Part shown: in pieces, positions 1-7,605 of the stretch
How the letters are laid out: each line of letters begins with the position of its first letter
Position numbering within the stretch: the first letter of the stretch is position 1
Source of the DNA: JAZKIX01 sp040384645
GTDB lineage: Bacteria; Pseudomonadota; Gammaproteobacteria; Burkholderiales; Burkholderiaceae_D
Assembly (NCBI GenBank): GCA_040384645.1
Contig: JAZKIX010000023.1
Coordinates: 1 to 35,478, forward strand
Direction of reading: 5' to 3'
Length of the DNA: 35,478 nucleotides
Notes under the pieces: model-generated
What the model was told of the DNA's origin: nothing
Seen by the model: only the letters and a program-made list of their open reading frames with translations
The model's database searches: none
Program-made: the position numbers and the translations under genes

Positions 1-64
1 CGACAACGCTTTCCCGATTTTGACGAGAAAAAACGTTTGAACGAAATAGGGCATTGCAACGAGA

Positions 65-79
65 TGAGAAAATTTCTCA
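65..79. promoter_or_regulatory. 15-bp perfect palindrome upstream of first HTH gene
   Basis: Two 7-base arms (TGAGAAA and TTTCTCA) flank one central A, ending 48 bases before the start codon of the first helix-turn-helix gene. Size and place suit a dimeric operator, possibly for autoregulation; that role is inference. No equivalent palindrome was seen before the paralogue at 729. Confidence 0.4.
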
Positions 80-110
80 AACGATCACGCTAACAGGTGA
101 ATCGATCTCT

Positions 111-156
111 AACAAGGACGAATTATCATGACTCAACAAGGACAAACTACCATGAC
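111..156 (+). repeat. 24-bp tandem duplication of ribosome-binding site plus start codon
   Basis: Positions 111-132 and 135-156 agree at 19 of 22 bases and are offset by exactly 24 bases. Each copy holds AACAAGGAC followed by an ATG at the same distance (ATG at 128 and ATG at 152). Because 24 is a multiple of three, both starts are in frame, so the gene has two equally good initiation modules. Confidence 0.6.
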
Positions 157-463
157 ACAAGCAACCCATGCATATGACCCCGAATACGATCCTGACCGCT
201 TACTCGATTCCTTACGCAATAAGTTGCGTTTGAAAAATGATGCAGCACTCTCGCGAGCGTTGGAGGTGGCGCCTCCGGTGATTAGTAAAATTCGCCATCG
301 ACGATTGCCAGTGGGTGGCACATTGTTGATCCGTATGCACGAAGTGAGCGAGCTAAGCATTAAGGAATTACGAACATTGATGGGTGATCGGCGAGAAAAA
401 TTTCGTATGAGCGCGGTCCAATACAAACCAACACCGCGTTGGAGCGCATCTGCAAAGCAGTAG
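128..463 (+). CDS. small helix-turn-helix DNA-binding protein, copy 1
   Basis: This 111-residue protein is a paralogue of the product at 729-1028. After a short variable N-terminus, both share a block beginning YDPxxLLDSL and running through LSRALEV, PPVISKIRHRRL, IRMHEVS and KELRTLMGDRREKFRMS. The core resembles a Cro/C1-type lambda-repressor fold: helix 2 near LSRALEV and recognition helix near PPVISKIRHRR. I recall similar small proteins in Oxalobacteraceae, without a known function. No effector or catalytic domain is visible. Two in-frame starts (128 and 152) carry near-identical ribosome-binding sites; the internal Met aligns with the internal Met of the paralogue, so 152 may be the functional one. 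A 15-bp palindrome upstream could be its operator. A transcription-factor role is inference. Confidence 0.75.
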   Translation: MTQQGQTTMTQATHAYDPEYDPDRLLDSLRNKLRLKNDAALSRALEVAPPVISKIRHRRLPVGGTLLIRMHEVSELSIKELRTLMGDRREKFRMSAVQYKPTPRWSASAKQ

Positions 464-605
464 ATCCGATGGGGAATGAATTTGCTACGCGTTTACAGGC
501 AAGGAAAGCGCCAAGTTTTTCCTTGTATCTTTTCGTGCTTCTGCCTAGAGTAAATAATTGCTTCGGCAGAAGTACTGTCATATATTGCCGCAAACCAATT
601 AGTGT

Positions 606-677
606 GGGGGTATAGGTGCAAATAATGCTCCCTCCGCACGTATTTATTGGATTGTTTAAAAATACTTATGGGAGTAT
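606..677 (+). repeat. dispersed intergenic element, copy A
   Basis: First of four copies. It has GGGGGTATA at 606, the 16-base core CCGCACGTATTTATTG at 634-649, and the dyad ATACT / AGTAT at 662-666 and 673-677 with a 6-base loop. Box-to-core distance is 28 bases, as in the other three copies. It points toward the second HTH gene, 51 bases before its start. Confidence 0.7.
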
Positions 678-728
678 AAATGGCATCTGAACTAGCTATT
701 TATACTTTTAATGAGGAGTTGATTACTT

Positions 729-1028
729 ATGGAACCAAATACTATGACCGATTCAACACTTCCTGACGATGTGTCGTATGACCCAAACCATTTATTGGAT
801 TCGTTGCTGGAAAAGCTCAAGCTAAGAAATGATGCAAGTCTGTCACGTGCATTAGAAGTGGAGCCGCCAGTGATTAGTAAGATCCGTCATCGACGTCTGG
901 CGGTTGGTGCATCGATGCTGATTCGTATGCACGAAGTGAGTAATATTAGTATTAAGGAATTGCGTACATTGATGGGTGACCGCCGGGAAAAATTCCGCAT
1001 GAGTCCTGTGCAGTTCAAGCCAAAATAA
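729..1028 (+). CDS. small helix-turn-helix DNA-binding protein, copy 2
   Basis: This 99-residue protein is nearly identical to the upstream paralogue through the recognition-helix block (PPVISKIRHRRL) and the C-terminal block (KELRTLMGDRREKFRMS), and differs mainly at its N-terminus. A GAGGAG ribosome-binding site lies at 712-717. An alternative start at 744 corresponds to the internal Met of copy 1. The 265-base spacer between the two genes holds dispersed element A, so the copies probably have separate control. It converges on the response regulator on the opposite strand, whose stop is 87 bases away. The tandem pair probably arose by duplication; a DNA-binding role is inferred from the fold alone. 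Confidence 0.75.
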   Translation: MEPNTMTDSTLPDDVSYDPNHLLDSLLEKLKLRNDASLSRALEVEPPVISKIRHRRLAVGASMLIRMHEVSNISIKELRTLMGDRREKFRMSPVQFKPK

Positions 1029-1115
1029 CACCAAGGCCCATATACATTCGCGATGTGCATTCGTCGCCCTTACATAGTTTAGCTCTTGAAAATAGCTTGA
1101 TCTAGATATCGATTT

Positions 1116-1760
1116 TCAGGAGTCGAAACGGGGAATGAGATGATGTGCTACTGCATATTGAACCAGATCGGACATCGTATTCATACACATTTTTTCAAGG
1201 ATATGTGTCTTGTGGGTACTAACGGTCTTGACGCTTAAATGGAGTGAATTGGCAATTTCGGTGATGGATTTGCCCGACACAAGCAGTGTAAATATTTCGA
1301 ATTCACGATCCGTCAGTCGTTCGTGCGGCAAGTTCTCCTCGGGCGTCATTACGTTAAGGGCCAGTTCTTCCGCCATTTCGGTGCTGATATAGGGCCGTCC
1401 CGAAGCCACTTTTCTAATTGCCACCACCAACTGCGTTCCGGCACTTTCTTTAGTCAGATAGCCTTGCGCGCCGGCTCGAAGCGCACGCACTGCATATTGC
1501 CCTTCATCATGCATGGTAAGTACCAAAATGTGCAATTTTGGCGCCTCTAATCTAATCTGACGAATCAGATCGATGCCATTTCTCCCCGGCATCGAAAGAT
1601 CAAGCAATAGTTGATCGAAGCCACCTTTTCGCACGTGCGCCAAGGCTTCGTGCCCATTGACTGCTTCGCCGACCACTTCAATGTCTTCGACATCATCGAG
1701 AATGCGCTTCAATCCTTCACGCATAATCGTGTGGTCGTCGGCAATAACTAAACGGATCAT
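1116..1760 (-). CDS. NarL/FixJ-type response regulator (orphan)
   Basis: A two-domain transcription factor of 214 residues. The receiver domain (about 1-120) has the acidic pair D8-D9, phosphoacceptor D54 in LLLDLSMPG, T82 and K104. The LuxR-type helix-turn-helix (about 145-210) starts at LTDREFEIF and has the recognition segment SVKTVSTHKTHILEK. No sensor kinase lies next to it, so the partner is unknown. It is transcribed divergently from the exopolysaccharide locus across about 800 bases, a position that would suit a regulator of that locus, though no binding site could be shown. Upstream of the ATG no strong ribosome-binding site is visible. It belongs to the same family as the regulator at 33767-34405. 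Confidence 0.92.
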   Translation of the reverse strand: MIRLVIADDHTIMREGLKRILDDVEDIEVVGEAVNGHEALAHVRKGGFDQLLLDLSMPGRNGIDLIRQIRLEAPKLHILVLTMHDEGQYAVRALRAGAQGYLTKESAGTQLVVAIRKVASGRPYISTEMAEELALNVMTPEENLPHERLTDREFEIFTLLVSGKSITEIANSLHLSVKTVSTHKTHILEKMCMNTMSDLVQYAVAHHLIPRFDS

Positions 1761-2563
1761 AAGGTGTGCTGACCGGGGTGAATTTGTTTATTTTGGAACA
1801 ATGAGGCTGCAAACATGTAGCAAAACTTAAGTCAGACATCTAAGTAGGCGAACTTCCAAGCTGTATAGCTCAGGCCGTCGTATCCCACAGCACATGCCAC
1901 TAGGCATAAAGTACTAAGGTAGTCTAGTTTTTTTAGCAGCATTCAATATTGATTGGCGTCAAAATTTGAAGTCAACCATACGTTTATGTACAGGATTATT
2001 GAAAGTTGCTCAGAAACCCCATGCGTTGGTTTTGCACTCTCAGCGTTCCCTACCGCTACTGTCTTTGAACTAGGCATGCCAGAATAATTTCCTATTGTTG
2101 TTAACGAACATAGAGCCCATTTCCCCTAGTCTGTCTATTGTCTTAGCATTGATAGCAGGGGGCGTACTGTGGTGCTTGGGCTTGGTCCACTTCCTTCTAG
2201 CACCCGTTTCTCTATTGAGCGCGCCTGTTTCTGCTCAGGCTGGCATTTTAGCAAGTTCTTATGGTTTTTATTGGCAATAAAATATTCTGTGAATGACTTG
2301 CCAATGGATCGTAGTTTTTCTTGACCCATCTTTCCGCACTGCTTTCCTGTATGCGCTTTGATGTTGAATGTAGACGCTTGCAAGCTGAGTGAGATATTCA
2401 TTTGACAATCAGCAAATCGCCATTTTTCGCAAGACGATACTCTAAATTCATCTTGTTTTTGGTTGATATTCTTGGTTTTGTCAACAATGAATTTTCATGG
2501 CCAATGGCACGGCATATCGCCCATCACTGAAACAAGACACCACTTTTGTCGGGGACAAATGTT
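1761..2563. other. divergent intergenic region before the exopolysaccharide locus
   Basis: About 800 bases separate the minus-strand regulator from the export lipoprotein gene. Short open frames at 2095-2280 and 2135-2401 have no ribosome-binding site or recognisable protein and are not called. Promoters for both flanking genes should lie here, but no convincing -35/-10 pair or sigma-54 site was found; a TTGACA at 2402 has no good partner. No JUMPstart/ops sequence was seen. Confidence 0.5.
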
Positions 2564-3688
2564 ATGCAACTAATCCTAAAAAATGGCTTAGCAAAAATTG
2601 GCGCACTTGTTTTTCTGACAGGGCTTTCTGCCTGTGCGATGGATTCGTCCTATATGTTGCAAAACCAAAGTGCGGAAGCTGTGGCGAATGCGGAACTGAT
2701 GCCTATCGTGACCACAATCACACCCGAGCTGGTGCGCGCACAACGTGAGCAGCGTGAGCGGCAAGTAGGACAAGATTTGAAGGACTTGATTGGAAAGGCT
2801 ACTCCTTACAAAATTGAAGCTGGGGATATTCTTTCCATCGTTGTCTGGGGACATCCTGAACTAGCGGCTGCCGTGATGAATGCCCAAGCAACGATGATCG
2901 CTGGTGCTGACGTGCCTGGTGGTGCGGCGCCACCTTCGGGGTTTGTCGTAGATCACGAGGGCATGCTCCAATTCCCTTACGCGGGAGCGCTCAAGATATC
3001 CGGACTGACCGAAGAGCAGGCACGTAATCTACTTACTACGAAAATCGCGTTTTACATCAATAAGCCCAATGTCACCTTACGCGTCCAAGCTTACCGTAGC
3101 AAACGGATATATATCGACGGTGAAGTGAAGGCGCCCGGTTTGCAGCCCATTAACGACATCCCGATGACTTTGGTCGAGGCGTTGAATCGGGCCGGCGGTG
3201 TGTTACCTACAGCAGATCAAAGCCAGATCAGCGTCATGCGCGACGGCAAAACCTATCTCATAAATCTACCGCAGATCATGCGCAATAGGATAGATCCCGC
3301 CACGATTATGTTGCGGCACGGCGATGTGGTGCGCGTTCTGTCGCATGACGAAAGCAAGGTATTTGTGGCCGGAGAAGTCACTGAACCCAAGTCGCTCACT
3401 ATGCATAACGGGCGCTTGACGCTGAACGAGGCCTTGGGCGAATCTGGAGGCATTAATCCTGTATCAGGAGATGCAAGGCAAGTGTATGTCGTGCGCAAGG
3501 CTGAGAAGGAGCCCATTGTTTATAGGCTAGATGCAAAATCGCCTGGTGCATTGGCCATTGCAGAAAATTTCGAGCTCAATCCTAAAGATCTGGTCTATGT
3601 TTCTCCCACAGCGCTGATGAACTGGCATCGAACCATCAGCTTGCTGCTTCCCGAAGCGTTGTCATCCGCAGTCGGTTCCAAGAAATGA
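2564..3688 (+). CDS. wza: polysaccharide export outer-membrane lipoprotein (Wza type)
   Basis: Outer-membrane translocon for capsule or exopolysaccharide. From the ATG at 2564 it has a short hydrophobic signal ending in a lipobox (LSAC, Cys24 by this start), so it is probably lipidated. Then follow the polysaccharide-export domain (YKIEAGDILSIVVWGHPEL onward, with DHEGMLQFPYAG), two SLBB-type domains (YIDGEVKAPGL; VFVAGEVTEPKSL) and a C-terminal segment NWHRTISLLLPEA matching the amphipathic helix that forms the Wza pore. A TTG at 2546 would extend it by six residues, but the GGGGAC at 2551 fits the ATG at 2564. It is the first gene of the locus, followed 188 bases later by the chain-length protein gene, its expected periplasmic partner. 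Confidence 0.93.
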   Translation: MQLILKNGLAKIGALVFLTGLSACAMDSSYMLQNQSAEAVANAELMPIVTTITPELVRAQREQRERQVGQDLKDLIGKATPYKIEAGDILSIVVWGHPELAAAVMNAQATMIAGADVPGGAAPPSGFVVDHEGMLQFPYAGALKISGLTEEQARNLLTTKIAFYINKPNVTLRVQAYRSKRIYIDGEVKAPGLQPINDIPMTLVEALNRAGGVLPTADQSQISVMRDGKTYLINLPQIMRNRIDPATIMLRHGDVVRVLSHDESKVFVAGEVTEPKSLTMHNGRLTLNEALGESGGINPVSGDARQVYVVRKAEKEPIVYRLDAKSPGALAIAENFELNPKDLVYVSPTALMNWHRTISLLLPEALSSAVGSKK

Positions 3689-3783
3689 TGTGATTTATAG
3701 CGACGGAGCTCAACAACTTTAAGTCTTCTGGTTGTGTAGAAATGATCAGGCGATAAAGTGAATCGCATCTTTTTCTGGGCATG

Positions 3784-3797
3784 AAAATTTAAATTTT
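3784..3797. promoter_or_regulatory. 14-bp AT palindrome
   Basis: AAAATTTAAATTTT is a perfect palindrome between the export lipoprotein and the chain-length gene. It could be an operator or chance in AT-rich DNA. Confidence 0.25.
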
Positions 3798-3818
3798 TGC
3801 TCGTCGATATGGTAGTGC

Positions 3819-3834
3819 GGACTGTTGCCAGTCC
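3819..3834 (+). other. short GC-rich hairpin in leader of the chain-length gene
   Basis: GGACTG and CAGTCC form a perfect 6-base stem around a TTGC loop, followed by GGGAAACCCCCG. It ends about 42 bases before the next start codon. No T-run follows, so it is not a clear intrinsic terminator; it may be a leader structure affecting wza/wzc ratios. This is inference. Confidence 0.35.
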
Positions 3835-3876
3835 GGGAAACCCCCGATTTTCGCAGGATCATTTTAAAGACCCATC

Positions 3877-6168
3877 ATGATCAATCCCAATAGTCAAAAT
3901 GCAGTGTCGACCATCGCGCAGAGCAATCTGTTGATGAGCCAGCCTATCTTGCAGCCTGCACCAACCATATCCCATTATGAAGAAGAAGTAGAGTTATCGA
4001 CCTATATCAACATCCTTGCAGATAACCGGTGGATGATTCTAAAAATCGTATTGCTATTTACACTCTGCGGCGTTTTGTATGCGTTCATAACCAAGCCGGT
4101 ATACGAAGCAAGCATGCTCATTCATGTAGAGGAGGATAAGCCCAATACTTCGAAAAACATTCTGGGGGATATTTCCTCCCTATTTGACGTTAAGGCCGCC
4201 GCGATTTCCGAGATGGAATTGCTCAATTCACGTNNNNNNNNNNCACGTCTGGTCATATCTCGCGCAGTTGACGGACTTGGTCTTTATATCAATGCAACGC
4301 CAAAATATTTCCCACTCATTGGATCGTGGATTGCTCATCGCAATCTGGAGCTATCGACGCCAGGTTTGTTCGGTTACGGCGGTTATGTGTGGGGAGCGGA
4401 AAAAATAAATGTCGGCTCGTTTTATGTTGCCGACAAACTGCAAAATTTACAGTTAATTCTGGTCGCGGAAGAAAACAATCAGTATCGCCTTACTTTAGAA
4501 GACAAAGGTATTGCTTTACGTGGCAAGGTCGGTGAGCCGTTGCGCGCAATTACTCCCTATGGAAAAATTGAGTTAATGGTCGAATCGCTATCCGGCAAAC
4601 CTGGAGCGCAATTTCTCGTCAAGTACAGGCCAAAATTGGCCGCCATTCAAGACGTGCAAAGTACCATGACGGTGTCTGAGAAGGGCAAGCAGTCCGGCAT
4701 CATCGGTATTACATTAGAAAGCGACGATCCTAAATCGGCGTTTGATATCCTGACTGAAATTGGGCGAGAGTACATTCATCAGAACGTCACCAGAAAATTG
4801 GAAGAGGCGGAAAAATCACTTGCTTTTCTCGATCAGCAATTACCAGATTTAAAAAAAAATCTGGATCAATCGGAAGCGAAGTATTACCAGTTCCGAAACG
4901 GGCACGGCACTATTGATCTCGCAGAGGAAGCTAAGTTGAGTTTGCAGCAAGCAGCGGCGGCAAAGGCCAGACGGATTGAATTGCAACAAAAAAAAGAAGA
5001 GCTGTTGGTTAGTTTTACAGCCAATCATCCAATCGTGATTGGTATCAATAGACAGATTCAAGAGATCACGAATGAAATTGGATTGGCGGCAGAACATATC
5101 AAGCAGCTTCCCATGCTGGAGCAAGATCTGTTGCGTCTAAGCCGGGAAGTCAAAGTTAATACGGACCTGTACGCAGCCTTGCAAAATACGGCGCAACAAC
5201 TGCGCCTCGTCAAAGCTGGAAAAGTCAGTAATGTACGACTGATCGATTTACCCATGATGCCCGAAAAGCCGTCCAAGCCCAATCGGCTAAAAATAATCGG
5301 CATGGCAATTCTATTGGGCTTGTTTTTAGGAATAGGCGCTGCTTTTTTCAAAAAAATGCTTCGCGGCGGTATCGATGACCCACGAAAAATAGAAAAAATG
5401 CTTGGCGCACGGGTGGTCTATGCAAGCATTCCACACAGCGATGCGCAAGAAGAATTGCAGAAGCGGGCAACACTAAAATCACCCAGAATTGCTATTCTGG
5501 CCAACGTCAATCCTGGCGACGCTGCCATTGAAAGTCTGCGCACTTTCCGTACCAGCTTGCAGACTTCGATGGCGTATTTCAAGAACAATATCGTGATGAT
5601 TTCTGGCCCCACACATGGATTAGGCCGTTCATTTGTCACCGTCAATTTTGCAACCGTAATGGCAATGAGCGGGAAAAAAGTATTGCTGATAGACTCAGAT
5701 TTTAGGGGCGGCCATCTCAACCAATATTTCGGTTTGAGCAGAAACCATGGATGGGCCGAGTCCATATCGGGCGCCATCCCGATTCAACAGGCGATTCATC
5801 GCAATGTGACAGAGCATCTAGATTTCTTGACCACCGGCAGCCTGCCCCCTAATCCGTCTGAATTTCTGCTGCACCCCAACTTCAGTTCCTTGTTGCACTC
5901 GGTTTCAGCACTATACGACCTGGTCATCATTTGCCCTCCACCTATCTTGGCAGTGTCAGATGCATTGATTATCGGAGCCCACGCGGGCGCGGTATTTATT
6001 TTGACACGCGCCGATGTTACGACGAATAACGACATCAACGAATCGATCAAACGCTTGAATCAGGCTGGAATTTCACCTCAGGGACTACTGTTTAATGACC
6101 TTAAAGTGAGGACTAGGCAATCCAATGACCATAACCATACAAGGCAATTGCGATTTGCACCGCGATAG
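3877..6168 (+). CDS. wzc: polysaccharide co-polymerase / BY-kinase-like protein with degenerate active site
   Basis: Inner-membrane chain-length regulator of the Wzc/GumC class. It has a Wzz domain (membrane segments near residues 52-72 and 465-485), a periplasmic coiled coil, and a cytoplasmic BY-kinase-like domain from about 540. Walker A' is intact (D606, D608 in LLIDSDFRGG). The Walker A lysine is arginine (R584 in GPTHGLGRSF), the Walker B aspartate is cysteine (C686 in VIICPPPIL), and the C-terminus has no tyrosine, so no autophosphorylation cluster. No Wzb phosphatase is encoded nearby. It is likely a pseudokinase that still scaffolds export. The 10-N gap at 4234-4243 is flanked by CACGT on both sides; removing Ns and one repeat (15 bases) keeps frame, gives LLNSRLVISRAV and a 758-residue protein. 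Confidence 0.92.
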   Translation: MINPNSQNAVSTIAQSNLLMSQPILQPAPTISHYEEEVELSTYINILADNRWMILKIVLLFTLCGVLYAFITKPVYEASMLIHVEEDKPNTSKNILGDISSLFDVKAAAISEMELLNSRXXXXRLVISRAVDGLGLYINATPKYFPLIGSWIAHRNLELSTPGLFGYGGYVWGAEKINVGSFYVADKLQNLQLILVAEENNQYRLTLEDKGIALRGKVGEPLRAITPYGKIELMVESLSGKPGAQFLVKYRPKLAAIQDVQSTMTVSEKGKQSGIIGITLESDDPKSAFDILTEIGREYIHQNVTRKLEEAEKSLAFLDQQLPDLKKNLDQSEAKYYQFRNGHGTIDLAEEAKLSLQQAAAAKARRIELQQKKEELLVSFTANHPIVIGINRQIQEITNEIGLAAEHIKQLPMLEQDLLRLSREVKVNTDLYAALQNTAQQLRLVKAGKVSNVRLIDLPMMPEKPSKPNRLKIIGMAILLGLFLGIGAAFFKKMLRGGIDDPRKIEKMLGARVVYASIPHSDAQEELQKRATLKSPRIAILANVNPGDAAIESLRTFRTSLQTSMAYFKNNIVMISGPTHGLGRSFVTVNFATVMAMSGKKVLLIDSDFRGGHLNQYFGLSRNHGWAESISGAIPIQQAIHRNVTEHLDFLTTGSLPPNPSEFLLHPNFSSLLHSVSALYDLVIICPPPILAVSDALIIGAHAGAVFILTRADVTTNNDINESIKRLNQAGISPQGLLFNDLKVRTRQSNDHNHTRQLRFAPR
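4234..4243. other. assembly gap (10 N), probably an artefact
   Basis: Flanked on both sides by CACGT. Collapse to a single CACGT stays in frame and yields the sequence expected for Wzz proteins at this place. Confidence 0.7.
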
Positions 6169-6378
6169 TTGGAGCTGCATTCTGCAGTGTGCTTGCTAAT
6201 GGCAGGGTGCCGTGATGCGTTCATATGCAAACGTTACCTCCAATTGTGTTGCATCGACACTTGGAAATCACCGGCAATTTTTTGTTAAGAATGACCAGAA
6301 TAGTTGGATTTGCGGTTGGGTTGTCGATAACTGATCTCGCTGACAATTCTCGATTGAATACTTTTTAGGACACTAGAA

Positions 6379-7554
6379 ATGACGCAGATACTTTCAGCGC
6401 CTTACGCCCCTGTTTCCGTGCATCATCCAGAAACGTTGCCTGGTCGGTTAGCGGAATCTGATTCTGTATCAATCGATTGCTATGAGCATCAAATTCCTCC
6501 TTTTGTTTCAAACGAACTCGTTCGGCTTTACGGCAATTTTTACGCGTCCTTGCCGCGCTTACGTATGCTGGGAAAGTTGAACAATGCAAGTACCTATGCG
6601 GTGCGCAAAGGAGGAGAGTTAATTACCCTATTTTTGTTCCGAATCGAACGCGGCAGATTGGAAGTACTCAACGAAGTCATACGAATTGAAGAAGATGAAA
6701 TCAGTCGGTTTGCCACATTTGTGTTCGCTGCATTCAGATCGGTACACGTAATTTCGTTTCGTGCAGTTGAGTTGGGAGTATGCCGTTTGGGCTTTGTCCA
6801 CCAACAATATAACTATCTCGAAGACATCGTCGTGAACTTGCCGGGTAGTAGCGACGATTACTTGGCGAGCCTCGGTAAAAATACCCGCAGAAATATGCGA
6901 CGTTACCTCAAATTGGTTAACCAAAATTTTTCGTCTTATCAGTTCGAGACATTCATTGATGATGCGATCAATGAGTCGCAAGTGAAAGAGATTATTGCGT
7001 TTAACACAGCGAGAATGCTGGCGAAGAATAAGATCCCCAGCGTCAGTGACTTAGATGCGGAGCGGATGATTAAGATGGCGAGGGCGGGGGGAATGGTTTG
7101 TATCGTGAGGATTGATGACCGCATCTGCGCTGGCTCCGTCTCCTATCGGGTTGGAAATAATTATTTTGTAAACGCCTTGGCGCACGATGAGCAATACAAT
7201 TTCTATAGCTTGGGTGTGTTGTGTTGTTACCTTACTATTTGCGAAGCAATTACCCGTGGCGGAAAAGAATTCCATTTTTCCTGGGGGCGTTATCCATACA
7301 AGTACATATTCTTAGGCGTGCAACGTGATTTGGATTTCCTCGCTATTTATCGATCGCCTCAACAACTATTCTTAAATGCTGACCTTGCGTTCAAGGTGTG
7401 GTTAACGGCGCGCTTGCGATTGACAAAATTATGGCTGCATGAGCTAGTGCAGAAGGAAACGCGTAGCGGAAAAATGGCAGTTAAATTTCTAAGCTTTGCC
7501 CGGAGCTTGCGTGAACTGAAAGCGTCCATATTAAGAAAATTTGATCGCGTCTGA
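6379..7554 (+). CDS. GNAT-fold acyltransferase (FemAB/CelD-like), exopolysaccharide modification
   Basis: This 391-residue cytoplasmic protein is clearly paralogous to the minus-strand gene at 25404-26563. Shared blocks include CYExxxPPFV near the N-terminus, STY...KGGE, LEDIV..LP, LGKxTR, ICAGSxSYRVG, and near the C-terminus FLGVQRDL. The CelD/FemAB-like double-GNAT superfamily is common in polysaccharide loci, where members are thought to add acyl or aminoacyl groups; the substrate cannot be read here. No signal peptide or membrane segment is seen. The ATG at 6379 has an AGGA about ten bases upstream. It lies 210 bases after the chain-length gene and 51 bases before the GMC flavoprotein, with which it is probably co-transcribed. 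Confidence 0.75.
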   Translation: MTQILSAPYAPVSVHHPETLPGRLAESDSVSIDCYEHQIPPFVSNELVRLYGNFYASLPRLRMLGKLNNASTYAVRKGGELITLFLFRIERGRLEVLNEVIRIEEDEISRFATFVFAAFRSVHVISFRAVELGVCRLGFVHQQYNYLEDIVVNLPGSSDDYLASLGKNTRRNMRRYLKLVNQNFSSYQFETFIDDAINESQVKEIIAFNTARMLAKNKIPSVSDLDAERMIKMARAGGMVCIVRIDDRICAGSVSYRVGNNYFVNALAHDEQYNFYSLGVLCCYLTICEAITRGGKEFHFSWGRYPYKYIFLGVQRDLDFLAIYRSPQQLFLNADLAFKVWLTARLRLTKLWLHELVQKETRSGKMAVKFLSFARSLRELKASILRKFDRV

Positions 7555-7605
7555 AATCTGATTTATTTGGATTCATTTCACATCGACGTAAGCGGGAGTG
7601 ACGCA

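Noticed and set aside
2095..2401. Short open frames on both strands before the export lipoprotein gene
   Set aside because: No ribosome-binding site, overlapping antisense frames and no recognisable protein; the hydrophobic plus-strand frame is probably chance.
2500..2520. Sigma-54-like TGGCACG before the export lipoprotein gene
   Set aside because: The -12 GC is one base too far from the -24 GG and the TTGC block is absent.
2497..2748. Plus-strand open frame overlapping the start of the export lipoprotein gene
   Set aside because: It is an alternative frame of a clearly coding region (Wza signal peptide and domain).
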